The notes below the pieces were generated by a model. It worked only from the letters and a program-made list of their open reading frames with translations, ran no database searches and was not told where the DNA came from. DNA of 64,000 bases from Umezawaea tangerina (GTDB lineage: Bacteria; Actinomycetota; Actinomycetes; Mycobacteriales; Pseudonocardiaceae). This document shows, one piece after another, positions 8,341-15,917 of this stretch. The stretch spans positions 1-64,000 of the forward strand of contig NZ_PVTF01000020.1 in the NCBI RefSeq assembly GCF_003002815.1, written 5' to 3'. Every line of letters begins with the position of its first letter. The first letter of the stretch is position 1. Both the position numbers and the translations under genes were made by a program.

Positions 8341-8535
8341 TCAACTTCCGCTAGCAGCTCTGTCCAACCAGATGCGGAAGCCCAGCACCAGCAGTCCGGC
8401 TGCTGCCACGTGCGGCGCCGGACTGCTGCTCAGGAGGGTCATTACCTCCAGGATGATCACAATCGCGCTCACTGCGGCCACTTGTTGTCTGTCGGGCCCC
8501 TGTGGCGATATCGATTGCGCGGAGGAATCCACCAT
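8341..8535 (-). CDS. Small membrane protein of the inserted segment
   Basis: A 64-residue frame with two hydrophobic stretches, AAVSAIVIILEVMTLL and AAAGLLVLGFRIWL, separated by a short Pro/Ser loop. It has a hydrophilic N-terminus rich in Ser, Gln and Asp. GGGGG lies 6 bases before the ATG at 8535, which supports translation. It was not recognised by family. It is the third gene after the Crp-like regulator and the nucleotidyltransferase-fold protein on the same strand, 73 bases downstream of the latter. Two membrane helices next to a nucleotide-handling gene could suggest a membrane effector, but that is speculation. Confidence 0.5.
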   Translation of the reverse strand: MVDSSAQSISPQGPDRQQVAAVSAIVIILEVMTLLSSSPAPHVAAAGLLVLGFRIWLDRAASGS

Positions 8536-8608
8536 CTCTCACCCCCTCTCCCGAGTCGGCGGTGGCATCCGCCCGTGGTCGGAGCGGATGGGTTCGACGG
8601 CGCGGTGT

Positions 8609-9070
8609 TCATGTGGCACCGGCCAAGGCAGGGGTGAGTCGCAGGTGCTCCCGCAGGGCCGCGATGTCATCGTGATCCTTGGAACGGCCGAGCAGTTCCT
8701 TGTAGCGAAGAACCTCGTCCAGTTGGGCGAACCTGAGGTTGTCGACGAGCTTCGCACCGTCGATCAGCGCGTCGGTGTCGAAGTCGGCGGAGATCCACTG
8801 CTGTGAAAACTGGATCCGCCCGCCGTGGAACTGCCAGACGACGTCGCCGGTCTCGGTGCCGGTCGCCTTCGCGCCGCCCGACGAAGTGACCTTCTCCCAG
8901 GCACTTCCTCTCGCGAGCACGTCCAAGTCCTGGATGTCGTCGCGCAGATCCTGTACGAACAGGGGGGCGCTACCGAAGATCACGAAGTGGTCGGGGTCGA
9001 GGTCCAATTCCCTGACCAGTTCCAACAAGCGGTCACCCTCCCGCCTTGCTGGTCCTGGTTGGCCCTTCAT
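8609..9070 (-). CDS. Nucleotidyltransferase-fold protein
   Basis: This 153-residue protein has the minimal nucleotidyltransferase signature. FVIFGSAPLFVQ (Gly-Ser) is followed by DDIQDLDVLA, whose acidic pair would bind Mg-NTP. A third acidic position is likely in the later strand (ISADFDTDALID). The C-terminal LRYKELLGRSKDHDDIAALREHL matches the Lys/Asp-rich helix common in AbiEii-like and MNT-like members. Substrate unknown; stand-alone proteins of this size often modify nucleotides, tRNA or a partner protein. The start ATG at 9070 has GGGAG upstream. It follows the Crp/Fnr gene by 27 bases, so the two are co-transcribed. It lies inside the repeat-flanked segment. Confidence 0.7.
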   Translation of the reverse strand: MKGQPGPARREGDRLLELVRELDLDPDHFVIFGSAPLFVQDLRDDIQDLDVLARGSAWEKVTSSGGAKATGTETGDVVWQFHGGRIQFSQQWISADFDTDALIDGAKLVDNLRFAQLDEVLRYKELLGRSKDHDDIAALREHLRLTPALAGAT

Positions 9071-9097
9071 ACCGGCTCCCGCCTCGTCGTGGATGGC

Positions 9098-9829
9098 TTA
9101 GATGATCGAAGTCTGGCTGCCCGAAGCGATTTCCCCGAGCGCTTCCCTGTTCCAGATCTCGATGGTCTGCCTGCCGGTGTAGATGATCTCCGCGTCCCGG
9201 AGCCTCCGCATGATCTTCTTGATCGAATCGTGCGAGGCAGCGGCCAGTGATGCCAGGTCGCGCTGGTTGAAGCGGAGAACTTGCTTGCCGTCCACCTGTT
9301 CGCCGAGATCGAGGTCGAGCAGTTCGAGTAGGACGTTGGCGAGCTTCCGCTCGATCGCCCAGTCGGAGCCGACGAACTTGCTCGTGGCCTCATCCAGCCG
9401 TCCGTCCGCCGCCACCAGTTGGGCGTGCATGGCACGGGGGAACAGGTAGAGGAAGTTCAACCACTGCTGGCCGGGGATGCGCAGGGCGAGCACCTCGTCG
9501 TAGGCGACGATGCTGGCCGACCGCGGTTTGCCGCGGAGGAAGGCCATCTCGCCGATGATGTCGCCGGGCTTGCGGATGGCCACGATCCGAGGCGGCCTGC
9601 CTGCGACGACCTTCACGTGGCCCTTCTTGATGAGGAGGACCTCGTCGGTTTCCTCGTGCTCGTGGAAGAAGATCTGCTCCGGCGAGCGCGGTGCCAGGAG
9701 TTTCCCCACATGGTCGAGGTAGCGGATCTCGTGCTCTTCGAGGACGGGCCAGGCGGCATCGACGCGCGCATCCTCTTTGAGGACGGGCCAGGCGCTCTCG
9801 GCCTGCGTGTCGGACTGTGTATCGCCCAT
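9098..9829 (-). CDS. Crp/Fnr-family transcription regulator
   Basis: The 243-residue protein has an N-terminal cyclic-nucleotide-type beta-barrel (LLIKKGHVKVVAG, KPGDIIGEMAFLRGKPRSASIVA, residues about 35-150) and a C-terminal Crp winged helix (LRFNQRDLASLAAASHDSIKKIMRRLRDAEII). The RxSA segment of cAMP-binding members is present as PRSAS, so cAMP or a related ligand is plausible. Start ATG at 9829 is preferred because the 38 residues open upstream do not resemble the family; no clear ribosome site precedes it. Head gene of a three-gene minus-strand set inside the segment bounded by 44-bp repeats, so it may regulate the nucleotidyltransferase and membrane protein with it. Confidence 0.88.
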   Translation of the reverse strand: MGDTQSDTQAESAWPVLKEDARVDAAWPVLEEHEIRYLDHVGKLLAPRSPEQIFFHEHEETDEVLLIKKGHVKVVAGRPPRIVAIRKPGDIIGEMAFLRGKPRSASIVAYDEVLALRIPGQQWLNFLYLFPRAMHAQLVAADGRLDEATSKFVGSDWAIERKLANVLLELLDLDLGEQVDGKQVLRFNQRDLASLAAASHDSIKKIMRRLRDAEIIYTGRQTIEIWNREALGEIASGSQTSII

Positions 9830-9950
9830 GAGAGCAAAGTGTACTTCTACCCTTAGTCGCGTGCAATCCGTCCTGTAGTGAGGTGTCTCCTCCTTCCGCA
9901 ATGAGGCGGATTCGACACCAGGTGATAGGTGTGCAACTACCACAAGAAAA

Positions 9951-9978
9951 GTGCCCCCGATCCATGGATCGGGGGCAC
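9951..9978. terminator. 28-base perfect palindrome
   Basis: GTGCCCCCGATCC and its exact complement fold into a perfect palindrome, followed on the minus strand by TTTTC. It reads as an intrinsic terminator for the leftward sigma/anti-sigma operon. It ends only three bases before the right copy of the 44-bp repeat. Confidence 0.75.
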
Positions 9979-9981
9979 CAA

Positions 9982-10025
9982 GTGCTGAACATCGTCTACG
10001 AGAAGATCACCGACGAGGACTGAGC
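9982..10025 (+). repeat. 44-bp direct repeat, right copy
   Basis: Exact duplicate of 8088-8131, the last codons of the holin-like gene, here detached from any start codon. It marks the right border of the inserted segment. Confidence 0.95.
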
Positions 10026-10071
10026 CTCCTCGGCTCCGGTGGCGCGGAACCCGCCGGAACCGAGGTGCCGG

Positions 10072-11139
10072 TCAGGGTTCGACGCCCTCGGCCGGGACGG
10101 TGGCCGAGGTGAAGGCGGAGAACTCGATGGCCGTGCCCGCGGGCAGGCCCTCGTAGTAGTCGGTGCCGGGCTTGGCCAGCACCATGCGGTTGCCGATGAA
10201 CCGGCCGGTGGTCGGGTCGATGATGATGTCGTCGCGGAGGTGCTCGGTGGTCACGCCCAGCGCCACACCGGTCTGCCCGGCGAGGTTGGCGGCGTTCTCG
10301 GTGGTCTTCAGCCCCGGCAGTCGGATCAGGGCCTGGTAGAGCGCGGCCCGCAGGGCGGGAGGGGCCTCGGGTGTGCTCAGGACCGACACGGCGAGGGACA
10401 GGGCCTGCGGGGCGTCGGCCTTGGCCGCCGACCACAGCTCGCCGTACAGGGCGTCCGGGTCGAGGGGGAGGCTGGCCAGGAACGGTGGGGCGGGGGTGTA
10501 CCAGCTGCCCCGGCGTTCGTCGCACGGCTTGCCGTCGTCGGGCGTCCCACCCAGCACGTGGAAGTCGGGCCAGTCGCCGCACGGCCCCCTGCGGTCCTGC
10601 GTGGTGCGCTTGAGCGAGTCCAGCAGGCCGTTGTCGCCCTCGGCCTTGGCCAGTTCCTCGCTGCCGAGCACCCACCGCCAGTCGAGCGTGGACGAGCGCT
10701 GGAGCCACTCGCCCGACCGCTGCTTCGGGATCCACGTCTGCTGGACGTCGTGCACCAGCGCGCCCAGGGGTTTGCCCGTCGTGGTCTTGGCGCTGCCCAT
10801 GTCCCACGAGTGCCGGGCCAGGTAGCGGTACTCGCCGTCGGCCAACGGCTCGTCCGGCGATTTCAACGCGCTCCGGGCGGCCAGTTCCAACGACTCGGCG
10901 GCGCTCGCGGCGGGCACCTCGTCGGAGGCGGCCCGCACCGCGAACAGCCCGGCGGCGACGAGCACCGTCGCGGCCGCGGCGGCCAGCCACCTGCCGCGCC
11001 GAGGGGCCTGGACGGGTTCGGTCCAGGCCTCCTCCATCCTGGCCAGCGCCTTGGCGCGGGCCTCGGGGCCGAAGGCGGGTCCGGCGGGCTGGTCGGCGAG
11101 CGCCCGGTCCAGTTCCTGGTCGGTCCACTGGTCAGGCAT
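10072..11139 (-). CDS. CU044_5270-type membrane-anchored partner of an ECF sigma factor
   Basis: A 355-residue protein with a short cytoplasmic N-terminus (WTDQELDRALADQP), one membrane helix (WLAAAAATVLVAAGLFAVRAA, residues about 50-70) and a large extracytoplasmic domain. That domain has conserved features of the CU044_5270 family: a YRYLARHSWDMG start, a PEAPPALRAALYQALIRLPGL helix, and TTEHLRDDIIIDPTTGRFIGNRMV near the end. The gene overlaps the upstream ECF sigma gene by a few bases. Such proteins are presumed to sense an envelope signal and hold or release the sigma factor, but the family has little experimental work. The classic HxxxCxxC zinc anti-sigma motif is absent. Confidence 0.85.
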   Translation of the reverse strand: MPDQWTDQELDRALADQPAGPAFGPEARAKALARMEEAWTEPVQAPRRGRWLAAAAATVLVAAGLFAVRAASDEVPAASAAESLELAARSALKSPDEPLADGEYRYLARHSWDMGSAKTTTGKPLGALVHDVQQTWIPKQRSGEWLQRSSTLDWRWVLGSEELAKAEGDNGLLDSLKRTTQDRRGPCGDWPDFHVLGGTPDDGKPCDERRGSWYTPAPPFLASLPLDPDALYGELWSAAKADAPQALSLAVSVLSTPEAPPALRAALYQALIRLPGLKTTENAANLAGQTGVALGVTTEHLRDDIIIDPTTGRFIGNRMVLAKPGTDYYEGLPAGTAIEFSAFTSATVPAEGVEP

Positions 11140-11713
11140 CGCCGTTCTCCTCTGCGTCGATGAGCGGGCACGCGGCCCGCAGGTGGCGGCGGGCGCGGTG
11201 CAGGCGCGACCGGACGGTGCCGACCGGGATGTCCAGCGCCTGGGCGACCTCGGCGGAGTCCAGCCCGGCCCACCCGGTCAGCAGCAGCACGTCCCGGTCG
11301 CGCTGGGCGAGCCCGTCCAGCGCCTTGCCCAGCTGGCGGGCCCTGACCTGCGCGTCCACCTGGTCCAGGACCCGGTTCTCGTGGCTGTCGGCGTGCCCCG
11401 GCGTCTGGACCCGAGCCGTCGCGGCGCGTTCCCGCCGCCGCGACCGCAGGTGGGTCCGCATGAGGTTCGTCGCGATCCCGTACAGCCACGGCCGGACGGC
11501 GGCCCGGTCCGGGTCGTACCCGGAGCGGCCGCGGATCGCCGCGACGAACACGTCCGCCACGAGGTCGTCGGCCGCCTCTGGTGCCCATCTCGACAGGTAC
11601 CGGTGCAGCTCGTCGGCGTGCGCGCTGAACAGCGCCTGGAAGTCCGCCGCCGTCCGGGGTGCGACGCGCTCGGGCGGCACCTCCGGCGGCGGGTTCTTGT
11701 CGACCACAGTCAT
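11132..11713 (-). CDS. ECF RNA polymerase sigma factor
   Basis: About 193 residues with region 2 (FQALFSAHADELHRYLSRWAPEAADDLVADVFVAAI, then RPWLYGIATNLMRTHLRSRRR) and region 4 (GLAQRDRDVLLLTGWAGLDSAEVAQALDIPVGTVRSRLHRAR). It lacks an N-terminal region 1 and has no extra C-terminal domain, as usual for ECF factors. ATG at 11713 follows an in-frame GTG one codon earlier. It is co-transcribed and overlaps with the membrane-anchored CU044_5270-type gene, which probably modulates it. Target promoters cannot be read from the window. Confidence 0.92.
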   Translation of the reverse strand: MTVVDKNPPPEVPPERVAPRTAADFQALFSAHADELHRYLSRWAPEAADDLVADVFVAAIRGRSGYDPDRAAVRPWLYGIATNLMRTHLRSRRRERAATARVQTPGHADSHENRVLDQVDAQVRARQLGKALDGLAQRDRDVLLLTGWAGLDSAEVAQALDIPVGTVRSRLHRARRHLRAACPLIDAEENGDA

Positions 11714-11752
11714 CACCCAGGTGTTTGGCCGCAGCGCCGTCCCGCGTTCACG

Positions 11753-11789
11753 ACGGCGCCCCCGGTCCGACTCGGACCGGGGGCGCCGT
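11753..11789 (-). terminator. Terminator of the Fe-S oxidoreductase gene
   Basis: A 17-bp perfect stem (ACGGCGCCCCCGGTCCG and its complement) with loop ACT, directly after the Fe-S gene stop. Confidence 0.85.
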
Positions 11790-11803
11790 TGGTCACGCGG
11801 GTG

Positions 11804-14026
11804 TCAGGCCTCGACCGGCGACTCCTGCGCGGGGGTGGGCTTGTCCAGGCCGCGGCGGACGGACGTGAGCAGCAGCTGGGCGACGTCGACGACCTCGACG
11901 TGCGCGCCCGCCTTGCCCTCGTTCTGCCGCGCGGTCAGCCCGTCGGTGAGCATGACGCGGCAGAACGGGCAGCCGGTGGCGATCTTCGACGGGGCGGTGC
12001 CGAGCGCCTCGTCCACGCGGTCGACGTTGATGCGCTTGCCGATCCGCTCCTCCATCCACATCCGCGCGCCGCCCGCGCCGCAGCACATCGAGCGGTCGCC
12101 GTGGCGGGGCATCTCGCGCAACGTGGTGCCGGACGCGCCCAGGAGCTCGCGGGGCGCGTCGTAGACCTTGTTGTGCCGTCCGAGGTAGCAGGGGTCGTGG
12201 TAGGTGATGTCCTCGGTGACCTCGGCGACCGGGACGAGCCTGCGCTCGCGGACGAGCTTGTTGAGCAGCTGCGTGTGGTGCACGACCTCGTACTGGCCGC
12301 CGACCTGCGGGTACTCGTTGGCCAGCGTGTTGAAGCAGTGGGCGCAGGTGACGACGATCTTGCGCTTGCCCGGCTCGCGGCCCTCGAAGACGCCGTTGAG
12401 CACCTCGACGTTCTGCTGGGCCAGCATCTGGAACAGGAACTCGTTGCCCGCGCGCCGGGCCGGGTCACCGGTGCAGGTCTCCTCCGGGCCCAGGACGGTG
12501 TAGGAGACGCCCGCGGTCTGCAGGAGCTCGGCCACGGCGCGGGTGGTCTTCTTCGCGCGGTCCTCGAAGGCGCCCGCGCAGCCGACCCAGAACAGGTACT
12601 CGGCGTCGCCCAGCTCGCCGTCGAAGACGGGCACCTCGAAGTCGAGGCCCTCGGTCCACGCCAGCCGGTCCTTGGCGTTCTGGCCCCAGGGGTTGCCCTT
12701 GTTCTCCAGGTTCTTGAACATGCCGCCCAGCTCGGACGGGAAGTTCGACTCGATGAGCACCTGGTAGCGGCGCATGTCGACGATGTGGTCGACGTGCTCG
12801 ATGTCCACGGGGCACTGCTCGACGCAGGCGCCGCAGCTGGTGCACGACCAGAGCACGTCCGGGTCGATGACGCCCAGCTCGTCGGGGCCGCCGATGAGCG
12901 GGCGCTCGGCCTCGGCGAGCGCCAGGACGTCGATGGACTCCAGGCGCTTCTGGTAGTCGTCGCCGGTGATGCCGACCTCGTCGCCCGCCATGTCCTTGCG
13001 GCCGCCGGCCAGCAGGTAGGGCGCCTTGGCGTTGGCGTGGTCGCGGAGCTGGGTGATCAGCAGCTTGGGGGACAGCGGCTTGCCGGTGTTCCACGCAGGG
13101 CACTGCGACTGGCAGCGGCCGCACTCGGTGCAGGTGCTGAAGTCCAGCAGGCCCTTCCAGGTGAAGTCCTCGACCTTGCCGACGCCGAACACGTCCTTGT
13201 CGGGGTCGGCCTCCTCCAGGTCGAGGACCTTGCCGCCGCTCATCATCGGGCGCAGTGCGCCCAGCGCCACGGCGCCGTCGTCCTCGCGCTTGAAGTAGAT
13301 GTTGAAGAACGCGCTGAACCGGTGCCACGCGACGCCCATGGTGAGGCTGCGGCCCACGACGATCAGCCAGATCATGCCGGAGAGCAGCTTCGTGATCGCC
13401 ATGATCGAGACCCAGTCCGGCGACGCGGGCAGCAGCCCGCTGACCGGCCCGGTGACGAAGCTCGACCACAGCGGCAGCTCCTCGATCCCGCTGGCCTGCT
13501 TGAACGCCTTCACGCCGAGGATGCCCAGGCCCTCGATGACCACCACGGCCTCGACGAAGTACGCGGCCTTGAAGTTCGAGCCCGCGAACCGGGACACGCG
13601 GTCGGCGCGCCGGGGGTGGTTGAGCTGGCGGATGACGATCAGCGCCACGCCGCCCGCGACCGTGCCGATGCCGAGCAGCTCGACGAGCAGGCCCCAGATC
13701 GGCCACGCGCCGAACACCGGCCAGTGGAACCCGGGGTCGAACACCTCGCCGTAGGCCTCGAACAGGACGGCGGAGCCGATCAGGAAGCCCCACATCACCA
13801 TCCAGTGCCACGGGGCGACGGTGCGCACCTTGGCCATCCGGGTGTGCGCGACGAACTCGACGACCAGCGTCCGCAGCCGCGGCCAGAACGGCCCGGTGCG
13901 GGTCGGGTCGGGCTGGCCGAGCCGGATGATCCGCACCATCCGGACGGCACCCGAGACGAAGACGGCCCAAGCCACGACGCTGATGGCCACGCCGATGACG
14001 CCGAGGACCAGTTGCAGGGCTCCCAT
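11804..14026 (-). CDS. Membrane-bound (Fe-S)-binding oxidoreductase, heterodisulfide reductase-like
   Basis: A 740-residue fusion. The N-terminal 280 residues hold several membrane helices of a NarI-like cytochrome b/quinone domain (GALQLVLGVIGVAISVVAWAV, WHWMVMWGFLIGSAVLF and others). Then come two [4Fe-4S] ferredoxin motifs, CTECGRCQSQCP from Cys299 and CTSCGACVEQCP from Cys395. Two C-terminal CCG-type domains follow (CAHCFNTL, GRHNKVYDAPRELL, MCCGAGGARMW, TGCPFC). The layout matches the large mycobacterial Fe-S reductase Rv0338c; it likely passes electrons between membrane quinone and an unknown soluble substrate. ATG at 14026 is chosen for AAAGG 7 bases upstream; the longer open frame adds 72 residues of non-family sequence. 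Single gene with its own terminator. Confidence 0.9.
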   Translation of the reverse strand: MGALQLVLGVIGVAISVVAWAVFVSGAVRMVRIIRLGQPDPTRTGPFWPRLRTLVVEFVAHTRMAKVRTVAPWHWMVMWGFLIGSAVLFEAYGEVFDPGFHWPVFGAWPIWGLLVELLGIGTVAGGVALIVIRQLNHPRRADRVSRFAGSNFKAAYFVEAVVVIEGLGILGVKAFKQASGIEELPLWSSFVTGPVSGLLPASPDWVSIMAITKLLSGMIWLIVVGRSLTMGVAWHRFSAFFNIYFKREDDGAVALGALRPMMSGGKVLDLEEADPDKDVFGVGKVEDFTWKGLLDFSTCTECGRCQSQCPAWNTGKPLSPKLLITQLRDHANAKAPYLLAGGRKDMAGDEVGITGDDYQKRLESIDVLALAEAERPLIGGPDELGVIDPDVLWSCTSCGACVEQCPVDIEHVDHIVDMRRYQVLIESNFPSELGGMFKNLENKGNPWGQNAKDRLAWTEGLDFEVPVFDGELGDAEYLFWVGCAGAFEDRAKKTTRAVAELLQTAGVSYTVLGPEETCTGDPARRAGNEFLFQMLAQQNVEVLNGVFEGREPGKRKIVVTCAHCFNTLANEYPQVGGQYEVVHHTQLLNKLVRERRLVPVAEVTEDITYHDPCYLGRHNKVYDAPRELLGASGTTLREMPRHGDRSMCCGAGGARMWMEERIGKRINVDRVDEALGTAPSKIATGCPFCRVMLTDGLTARQNEGKAGAHVEVVDVAQLLLTSVRRGLDKPTPAQESPVEA

Positions 14027-14328
14027 GTGGTGGCGGCCTTTCTCCAGAAGCTCGTGGCTGAGGAGATTACGCCTCATTACTCGCCGGTAACCACTTGGGC
14101 GTGGCGGGGGTCGCAGAAGTGTATCGATCAACACCGAACTTGTGGGACACTCGTTCCAGTAGTTGGCGCGGGTCGCTACACGGTCGCGGCGGACGCCGGG
14201 CCAACTGAGAAGGAAGCTGTCAGAAAGCTGCCGACCCGGCACGTCTTCCCGCGTTCGGCCCCTTCTGCCCGCACCATCAACGCGTCGGAACCCGTCGCCG
14301 CGTTCCCACGCCAGGGGTTGGAGACTGC

Positions 14329-14655
14329 GTGCTCACCTACTTGATCTTCGCGATCGCGGTGCTCGGTGAGATAGCCGCGACGGTCTCGTTGAAGCTGTCG
14401 GCGGGCTTCACCAGGCCGATCCCCACCGTCGTCGTGGTCGTCGGCTACCTGGTCGCGTTCACGGCGCTGGCCAGGGTGCTCGACCGCGGGATGCCCATCG
14501 GGGTCGCCTACGCCGTCTGGAGCGCCTTCGGCATCGCCGCGATGGCGGGCATCGGGGCCGTGTTCTTCGGCGAACGGCTGACGCCCACTATGGTCGTCGG
14601 CCTCGCGCTGGTGGTGTGCGGCGTGATCACGATCGAGTTGGGGAGCGCGCCCTGA
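14329..14655 (+). CDS. Small multidrug resistance (SMR) family transporter
   Basis: A 108-residue four-helix SMR protein beginning with GTG. The essential membrane Glu is in VLGEIAATVSLKLS, and VGYLVAFTALARVL, GVAYAVWSAFGIAAMAGIGAVFFGE and VVGLALVVCGVITIEL follow the family pattern (G-W-A-Y/W-x-G region as YAVWSAFG). It works as a dimer that exchanges protons for cationic compounds or guanidinium. The TetR-family gene directly downstream, starting within about 10 bases, probably represses it. Confidence 0.9.
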   Translation: MLTYLIFAIAVLGEIAATVSLKLSAGFTRPIPTVVVVVGYLVAFTALARVLDRGMPIGVAYAVWSAFGIAAMAGIGAVFFGERLTPTMVVGLALVVCGVITIELGSAP

Positions 14656-14663
14656 GCGAACAG

Positions 14664-15257
14664 GTGGACGGCAGACGAGCTCGTGGGGAGCGCCGCAGGC
14701 AGGCGATCCTCGAGGCGACACTGCGGGTGATCGAGCGCGACGGGGTGTCCGGCGTGAGCCACCGGTCCGTGGCCCGCGAGGCCGGGGTGCCCACGACGTC
14801 CACCACCTACTACTTCGCCTCGCTCGACGACCTGCTGATCGCGACCCTGACGTGGTCGGCGGACAAGCTCGCCGACGACATCAGCGGGCTGATCGTCAAG
14901 CTGGTCGACGCGCCCGACAGCGGCGTCGGCGAGATCACCCAGCGGCTCGCCGACCTGGTGGGCGTGCACCGCGGCCGGACCATGGCCGAGTACGAGCTGT
15001 ACCTGCTGGCCGCCCGCAGGCCCGAGCTCAAGTCGGCCGCCCGGCGGTGGCTCGACCTCATCACGGAGGCCGCGCGGCCGTACAACACCGACCCGGTGGC
15101 GTTCCGCGGGTTCCTGGCCGCCCTCGACGGGCTGCTGATGCAGGGGCTGATCGCCGACGAGCCACCCAGCGTGTCCGACCTGGAACCGGTTGTGTCTTAC
15201 CTGATACGTCCGCAGGAGCACCTGGATCGGCTCCGCGGCGGGACAATGGGCGCATGA
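14664..15257 (+). CDS. TetR-family regulator
   Basis: About 197 residues. RGERRRQAILEATLRVIERDGVSGVSHRSVAREAGVPTTSTTYYFASLDDLL is a standard TetR DNA-binding domain, with a short all-helical ligand domain behind it. GTG at 14664 gives the usual distance to the HTH; another GTG at 14616 would overlap the SMR gene by 40 bases. It follows the SMR gene and overlaps the next gene by ATGA, so the three form an operon. Its effector is probably an SMR substrate (inferred). Confidence 0.88.
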   Translation: MDGRRARGERRRQAILEATLRVIERDGVSGVSHRSVAREAGVPTTSTTYYFASLDDLLIATLTWSADKLADDISGLIVKLVDAPDSGVGEITQRLADLVGVHRGRTMAEYELYLLAARRPELKSAARRWLDLITEAARPYNTDPVAFRGFLAALDGLLMQGLIADEPPSVSDLEPVVSYLIRPQEHLDRLRGGTMGA

Positions 15258-15838
15258 GGTTCGCCGGTCGTGAGTCGTGGCAGGTCGGGCACGGGACCAA
15301 CCAGGCGGTGAACACCGCGTTGTTCCTGCGCGACACGCTCGCGCTCTCGGTGGACACCGTGCCGGAGCTGCCCGGCCTCGACCCGTCGGTGCCCGTGTTC
15401 ATCCCGTCCGGCGTCGACCGGGCCGGGGTCACCGAGGAGTGGCTCGGGTGGTGGGCCGACGTGCTCGACCACGCCCGCGCCGAGACGCCCGTGGACGCGC
15501 GGTCCGTCCCGACCAACGAGGACTCGACGTCGCTGCTGACCCGACCCGCCCTGCGGGCCGCGGTCAGGGCGCTGCGGGATCCCGCAGCGGCCTGGGAGTC
15601 CACCCGCGGCAGGCGCCCCCGTCCGGGGGCGCTTCCCATCGGTGAGGTCGTCCGCGGTGTCGAGGTCAGGATGGGCAGGCAGGTGAAGCCGTTCCGGCTG
15701 GTCATCACGGACGTGCCGGTGCAGGGCCTGGTGTGGGAGCGGATGACGCCCAACCACGTGATCGCGTCCCAGCGGTTCCTCGAGGACCCGGCCAGGTGCG
15801 CCCCCGCCCTGCGCGCGGTAGTCGAGGACCTCGCCTGA
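15254..15838 (+). CDS. Hypothetical protein coupled to the TetR gene
   Basis: A 194-residue protein starting MRFAGRESWQVGHGTNQAVNTALFLRD. It was not recognised beyond its resemblance to short conserved actinobacterial proteins. No signal peptide or membrane helix is seen. Later parts include VPVFIPSGVDRAGVTEEWLGWWADV and VITDVPVQGLVWERMTPNHVIAS. ATG overlaps the TetR stop (ATGA), so it is translationally coupled and belongs to the SMR-TetR transcript. Confidence 0.6.
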   Translation: MRFAGRESWQVGHGTNQAVNTALFLRDTLALSVDTVPELPGLDPSVPVFIPSGVDRAGVTEEWLGWWADVLDHARAETPVDARSVPTNEDSTSLLTRPALRAAVRALRDPAAAWESTRGRRPRPGALPIGEVVRGVEVRMGRQVKPFRLVITDVPVQGLVWERMTPNHVIASQRFLEDPARCAPALRAVVEDLA

Positions 15839-15917
15839 GGCGGTAGGGATAGCCCCCGTATGGAGCCGGGGGTCCACCCTGGTGCACGCCGGGGGACGGG
15901 CCCCTAGCGTTGGTGTC

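Larger units (their letters stand above)
8132..9981. mobile_element. Candidate small inserted element between 44-bp direct repeats
   Basis: The segment between the two 44-bp copies is about 1.85 kb. It carries three minus-strand genes (Crp/Fnr regulator, nucleotidyltransferase-fold protein, small membrane protein), 15-bp tandem repeats at its left edge, a 17-bp-stem hairpin and a 28-base perfect palindrome at its right edge. Duplication of a gene 3' end is the footprint of site-specific integration at an attachment site inside a gene. No recombinase is encoded inside, so if it is mobile it must borrow one. A chance tandem duplication followed by insertion is the alternative. Confidence 0.45.

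Noticed and set aside
11051-14344. 1097-codon open frame on the plus strand
   Set aside because: It runs antisense to the Fe-S oxidoreductase and sigma-factor genes; it is Arg/Val/Asp-rich with no family features, a product of high GC.
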